Source: a marine bacterium B5-7
Lineage (GTDB): Bacteria > Pseudomonadota > Gammaproteobacteria > Arenicellales > CAJQKF01
NCBI GenBank assembly: GCA_021604525.1
Contig: BQJD01000022.1
Coordinates: 1-60,689 of the forward strand
DNA: 60,689 bases
Direction of reading: 5' to 3'
Both the position numbers and the translations under genes were made by a program. Position 1 is the first letter of the stretch. Each line of letters begins with the position of its first letter. This document shows, one piece after another, positions 57,746 to 60,689 of this stretch. The notes beneath the pieces are model-generated. The model had not been told where the DNA came from and ran no database searches. It worked only from the letters and a program-made list of their open reading frames with translations.

Positions 57746-59262
57746 CAGACAGCACTATTGGATCTTTCCACCACCGGGTAGGGATATCGATCCTCCAGCG
57801 ACATGGAACTGCCGTTAGAAATCACCACTCTGGCATGCTCACGTTTCAGTTCACGAGGTTCTCCGACGCCACATGAATGGGCGATCATGCCGACATCGTG
57901 AGTAATATTTCTAATATAGTTGGCAACCCGAACTGCTTTATCTTCGACGACGAGGCCTTTTTGTAAATCCGGATCATGGGTTGTGATACCAGTCGGACAC
58001 GTATTCTTATTACATTGCATTGCCTGGATACATCCGAGGGCAAACATATTGCCGCGCGCTGAATTAATAAAGTCAGCGCCTAGACATAGTGCCCAGGCTA
58101 CCTCAACCGGAGTGATTAACTTGCCAGATGCGATAACCCGGATTCTATCCTTCAAACCGTATTCAAGTAGTTTGTCAACCAACATGGGCAGACTCTCGTT
58201 AAGCGGCAAGCCCACGTTGTCCATCAATGCCATTGGCGCCGCACCAGTACCCCCCTCTGCACTATCAACCGTTATAAAATCGGGCGCTTTATCAATGCCC
58301 CTGTCTATAATTCTCTGCATTAGAGTATCAAGCCAATTATAGCCACCAAGTACCGCCTTAAAACCGACCGGCAGTCCACTAACTGAACGTATGTGATGTA
58401 GCATATCCAGCAAATCATCTGCCGAAGCGATTTCAGGATGCCGGTTCGGACTAATCGAGTCGTGTCCAGCGGGAATGCCTCGTATCTCGGCAATCTCATC
58501 GGTTACCTTATTGCCAGGTAAGATACCGCCTTTCCCCGGCTTGGCACCCTGGCTCAGTTTTAGTTCGATCATCTTCACGGACTTGTGACTCGACAACTTA
58601 CGTAGTTTGTCATCAGACAAACCACCACTTGAATTCCGCACGCCGTACTTGGCTGTACCGATCTGAAAGACGATATCAGCGCCACCTTCCAGATGATATT
58701 TCGATAATCCACCTTCTCCCGTGTTTAACCATGAACCAACTTGGGCGGCACCACGCGATAGTGCACGAATTGCCGGTACTGACAACGCACCGAAGCTCAT
58801 CGCTGAGATATTGAACAACGCCTCAGTCGTATAAGGATGTAAACAATTCGGACCTATGGTCACCGCTCGAGTAGGTGTAGCGTCTTCCTCAAGCGTTGGA
58901 AATGGAGTATTTACGAAGTAGACGGTACCGGTAGCATGTAAATTACGTGTGGTACCGAAAGCCACCGTATTGTCGACATTCTTGGCAGCGCGATAAACCC
59001 AACTACGCTCAGCTCGATTGAATGGCAACTCTTCTCGATCCATAGCAAAAAAGTACTGACGAAAAAACTCACCAAGATGCTCGAATATGTACCGAAATCG
59101 ACCGACAACAGGATAATTTCGGCGAATTGCATGCTTGGTCTGAGTAACATCAATCACGTACATGATGATAATTGCCATGATCCCACTTCCAAGAAAGAGC
59201 AGAAACAATCCCGACATGACTTCAAGAAACACCAGAAAATACTGGCTTAGTTCAACAGACAT
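57745..59262 (-). CDS. FMN-binding glutamate synthase-family protein with N-terminal membrane segments
   Basis: 505 residues from the ATG at 59262. Two hydrophobic segments (about 8-35) precede a GltS central/FMN domain: FNISAMSFGALS, a TGEGG loop, KPGKGGILPG and a GADFINSARG turn. The 3Fe-4S cysteines are in QCNKNTCP. No glutaminase or GltD-like subunit is in the same operon, though a GltD-like enzyme is encoded on the other strand upstream of ampD. Reaction unknown; membrane attachment is inferred from the N-terminus. Confidence 0.87.
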   Translation of the reverse strand: MSVELSQYFLVFLEVMSGLFLLFLGSGIMAIIIMYVIDVTQTKHAIRRNYPVVGRFRYIFEHLGEFFRQYFFAMDREELPFNRAERSWVYRAAKNVDNTVAFGTTRNLHATGTVYFVNTPFPTLEEDATPTRAVTIGPNCLHPYTTEALFNISAMSFGALSVPAIRALSRGAAQVGSWLNTGEGGLSKYHLEGGADIVFQIGTAKYGVRNSSGGLSDDKLRKLSSHKSVKMIELKLSQGAKPGKGGILPGNKVTDEIAEIRGIPAGHDSISPNRHPEIASADDLLDMLHHIRSVSGLPVGFKAVLGGYNWLDTLMQRIIDRGIDKAPDFITVDSAEGGTGAAPMALMDNVGLPLNESLPMLVDKLLEYGLKDRIRVIASGKLITPVEVAWALCLGADFINSARGNMFALGCIQAMQCNKNTCPTGITTHDPDLQKGLVVEDKAVRVANYIRNITHDVGMIAHSCGVGEPRELKREHARVVISNGSSMSLEDRYPYPVVERSNSAV

Positions 59263-59434
59263 CGTATTTCCTCTTTGATAATCCGACCAGCAACGGGGTC
59301 CAGACATTTATCATACTGAATCGCCAGACATCGAATATGCCATCCTCGATGCATAAACATTCAGACGAACAACGGATCTGCTTCCCTCTGCACCAACGAT
59401 TCCACGTTTAAATTATGCTTTAAGAACAAAAATT

Positions 59435-60689
59435 GTAACCGTTCGGTCATTCCCTGTTGACGTTTGTCTTCCAGTTGTGTGGCAGGAGTTGATCAAGCTG
59501 TGAGTAGGTAATGGTCGGCAACCGTTCCATCACATTATTTAGATAGGCGTGCGGGTCGATACCATTGATCTTGGCCGACTGGATCAGTGTCATGATATTG
59601 GCGGCGCGTTGGCCACTTCGCAGCGAGCCGGCAAACAACCAGTTGGAGCGGCCCAGCGCCCACGGCCGGATCTGGTTCTCCACCCAGTTGTTGTCGATGG
59701 GTACCGCCCCATCATCGAGGTAACGGGTCAAGGCCCGCCAACGCTTCAGGCTGTAGTCGATGGCTTTCGCGATGGCCGTGCCATCGGTCACCTGTTCGCG
59801 TTGTCCGATCATCCATGATCGGAGTTTATCGAGGATCGGTTTGGCCCGATCCAGGCGTATTCGCTGGCGCGTTTCAGTGTCTTGATCGGCTGTATCCCGC
59901 TCGATATCGTAGAGTAAGCCGATGGTTGTCAGAGCCCTTTGTGCAATCGGGCTCTGATTGGCCACATGCAGGTCATGGAACTTGCGCCGCGCATGGGCCA
60001 TGCAGCCGATTTCGGTGATACCCAGTCCGAAGCTGGCCTTGTATCCCTGATAATCATCGCACACCAGTTTGCCCCTCCAGCCGTTGAGGAACGTACGCAC
60101 CTCCTTGCCGGCCCGGCTCGGTCGGAAGTCATAGACAACACCCTGTATAGGCGCAAAGCGCGTCGTGGCATAGGCCCACACATAGGCACGATGCGTGCGT
60201 TTCTTGCCGGGCGCCAGCATCGATACCGGCGTCTCGTCGGCATGCAATACGGATTGCCGCTGTAATATCTCTCGAAGTCGATTCACCAGTGGTGTGAGTT
60301 CCACACTACACCGACCCACCCAGTCCGACAGGGTGGAACGGGGCAGATCCAATCCGGCTCGGGCATAAATCTGCTGCTGACGGTACAGCGGCAGGGGGTC
60401 TGCATACTTGGATACCAGCACCTGGGACAACAGGTTCGTCGTCGGGATACCTTTGTCGATGATATGCGGTGCCACTGGCACCTGAACCAGAGTGTCGCAG
60501 GTCCGGCAGGCCCACTTGCCTCGGATATGTCGCTCGACGCTGAAGGTACCGGGGGTATAGTCGAGTTTCTCGCTGACCTCTTCACCGATGCGTTCCATCT
60601 GACAACCGCAAGCACATAGGGTCGAGTCGGGTTCATGGTGGATGAAGGTACGAGGTAACTGCGGGGGTAACGGCTGGCGTCTTGCTTTT
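59435..60689 (-). mobile_element. IS66-family insertion sequence (partial, right part beyond the window)
   Basis: The transposase gene fills this stretch. The element edge is probably near 59435, where GTAACCGTTCGGTCATTCCC begins with the GTAA of IS66 terminal repeats and lies just beyond the transposase stop. The other end is outside the window, so its repeat and the target duplication cannot be checked. Confidence 0.7.
59447..60689 (-). CDS. IS66-family transposase TnpC (partial)
   Basis: 414 visible residues; the frame runs past the right edge. A zinc-finger region (CACGCQ ... CRTCD), the DDE transposase core (LHADETPV, VCDDYQGYK and NNWVENQIRPWALGR, with Asp-Asp-Glu) and a GCMAHARRKF block are typical. 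The N-terminal coiled coil lies outside. IS66 elements move by cut-and-paste or copying with TnpA and TnpB, which are not visible. Confidence 0.93.
   Translation of the reverse strand, partial: KARRQPLPPQLPRTFIHHEPDSTLCACGCQMERIGEEVSEKLDYTPGTFSVERHIRGKWACRTCDTLVQVPVAPHIIDKGIPTTNLLSQVLVSKYADPLPLYRQQQIYARAGLDLPRSTLSDWVGRCSVELTPLVNRLREILQRQSVLHADETPVSMLAPGKKRTHRAYVWAYATTRFAPIQGVVYDFRPSRAGKEVRTFLNGWRGKLVCDDYQGYKASFGLGITEIGCMAHARRKFHDLHVANQSPIAQRALTTIGLLYDIERDTADQDTETRQRIRLDRAKPILDKLRSWMIGQREQVTDGTAIAKAIDYSLKRWRALTRYLDDGAVPIDNNWVENQIRPWALGRSNWLFAGSLRSGQRAANIMTLIQSAKINGIDPHAYLNNVMERLPTITYSQLDQLLPHNWKTNVNRE

Overview
The window looks like chromosomal DNA of a Gammaproteobacterium. Support comes from an hda-type DnaA regulator beside a YfgD/ArsC-like gene, a clpS-clpA pair, a glcDEF operon, ampD, an L13-S9 (rplM-rpsI) pair, aceA, proS and a complete aryl-polyene-type gene cluster. 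I do not assign a genus. Coding density is high, and genes often overlap by 1 to 23 bases, which marks clear operons.

Layout: (1) Positions 1-1275 are the edge of an integrated element. A leftward tyrosine integrase runs off the window, and a 3' half of a tRNA-Glu gene (1231-1275) forms the attachment-site junction. (2) 1382-3245 hold a beta-CASP metallo-hydrolase and a small lipoprotein. (3) 3375-18647 is a leftward cluster of 17 genes for an aryl polyene lipid: two ketosynthases, a chain-length factor, ketoreductase, dehydratase, two acyl carrier proteins, a phosphopantetheinyl transferase, a ligase-dehydratase fusion, two acyltransferases, a glycosyltransferase, a thioesterase, a LolA-like protein, an MMPL exporter and a flavoprotein. 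No methyltransferase and no gene making the aromatic starter are present. (4) 18771-31860 carry housekeeping genes: proS, a lytic transglycosylase, a TolC/adaptor operon without its own pump, a BrkB-like membrane protein, a LysM lipoprotein, arsC-like, wrbA, hda, pgsA-like, purM, purN and a DUF3108 gene. (5) 31951-37966 hold clpA, clpS, isocitrate lyase, a divergent LysR regulator and a periplasmic protein. (6) 38102-46754 hold mnmA, an orphan kinase-like gene, a CsgG-like gene, then malate dehydrogenase followed by a tight GT2 / nucleoside-phosphorylase / spore-photoproduct-lyase-like / SDR operon, and an orphan AmmeMemoRadiSam-type radical SAM enzyme. (7) 47012-48008 hold tRNA-Gln(CUG), rpsI and rplM. 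(8) 48421-59262 hold a repeat-containing periplasmic protein, glcDEF plus a 2Fe-2S ferredoxin, a divergent 1167-residue oxidoreductase, ampD and an FMN-binding glutamate-synthase-like protein. (9) From 59435 to the end lies part of an IS66-family element.

The genes most worth a second look are the 1167-residue protein at 53625, which joins a GltD/NfnB-like half to a PyrK/NfnA-like half in one chain, and the spore-photoproduct-lyase-like protein at 41714-42718, which keeps the extra cysteine of true photoproduct lyases and sits in an operon with a nucleoside-phosphorylase-fold protein. The aryl polyene cluster is a known system but has a variant layout. All functional calls rest on reading motifs and gene order; no database search was run.
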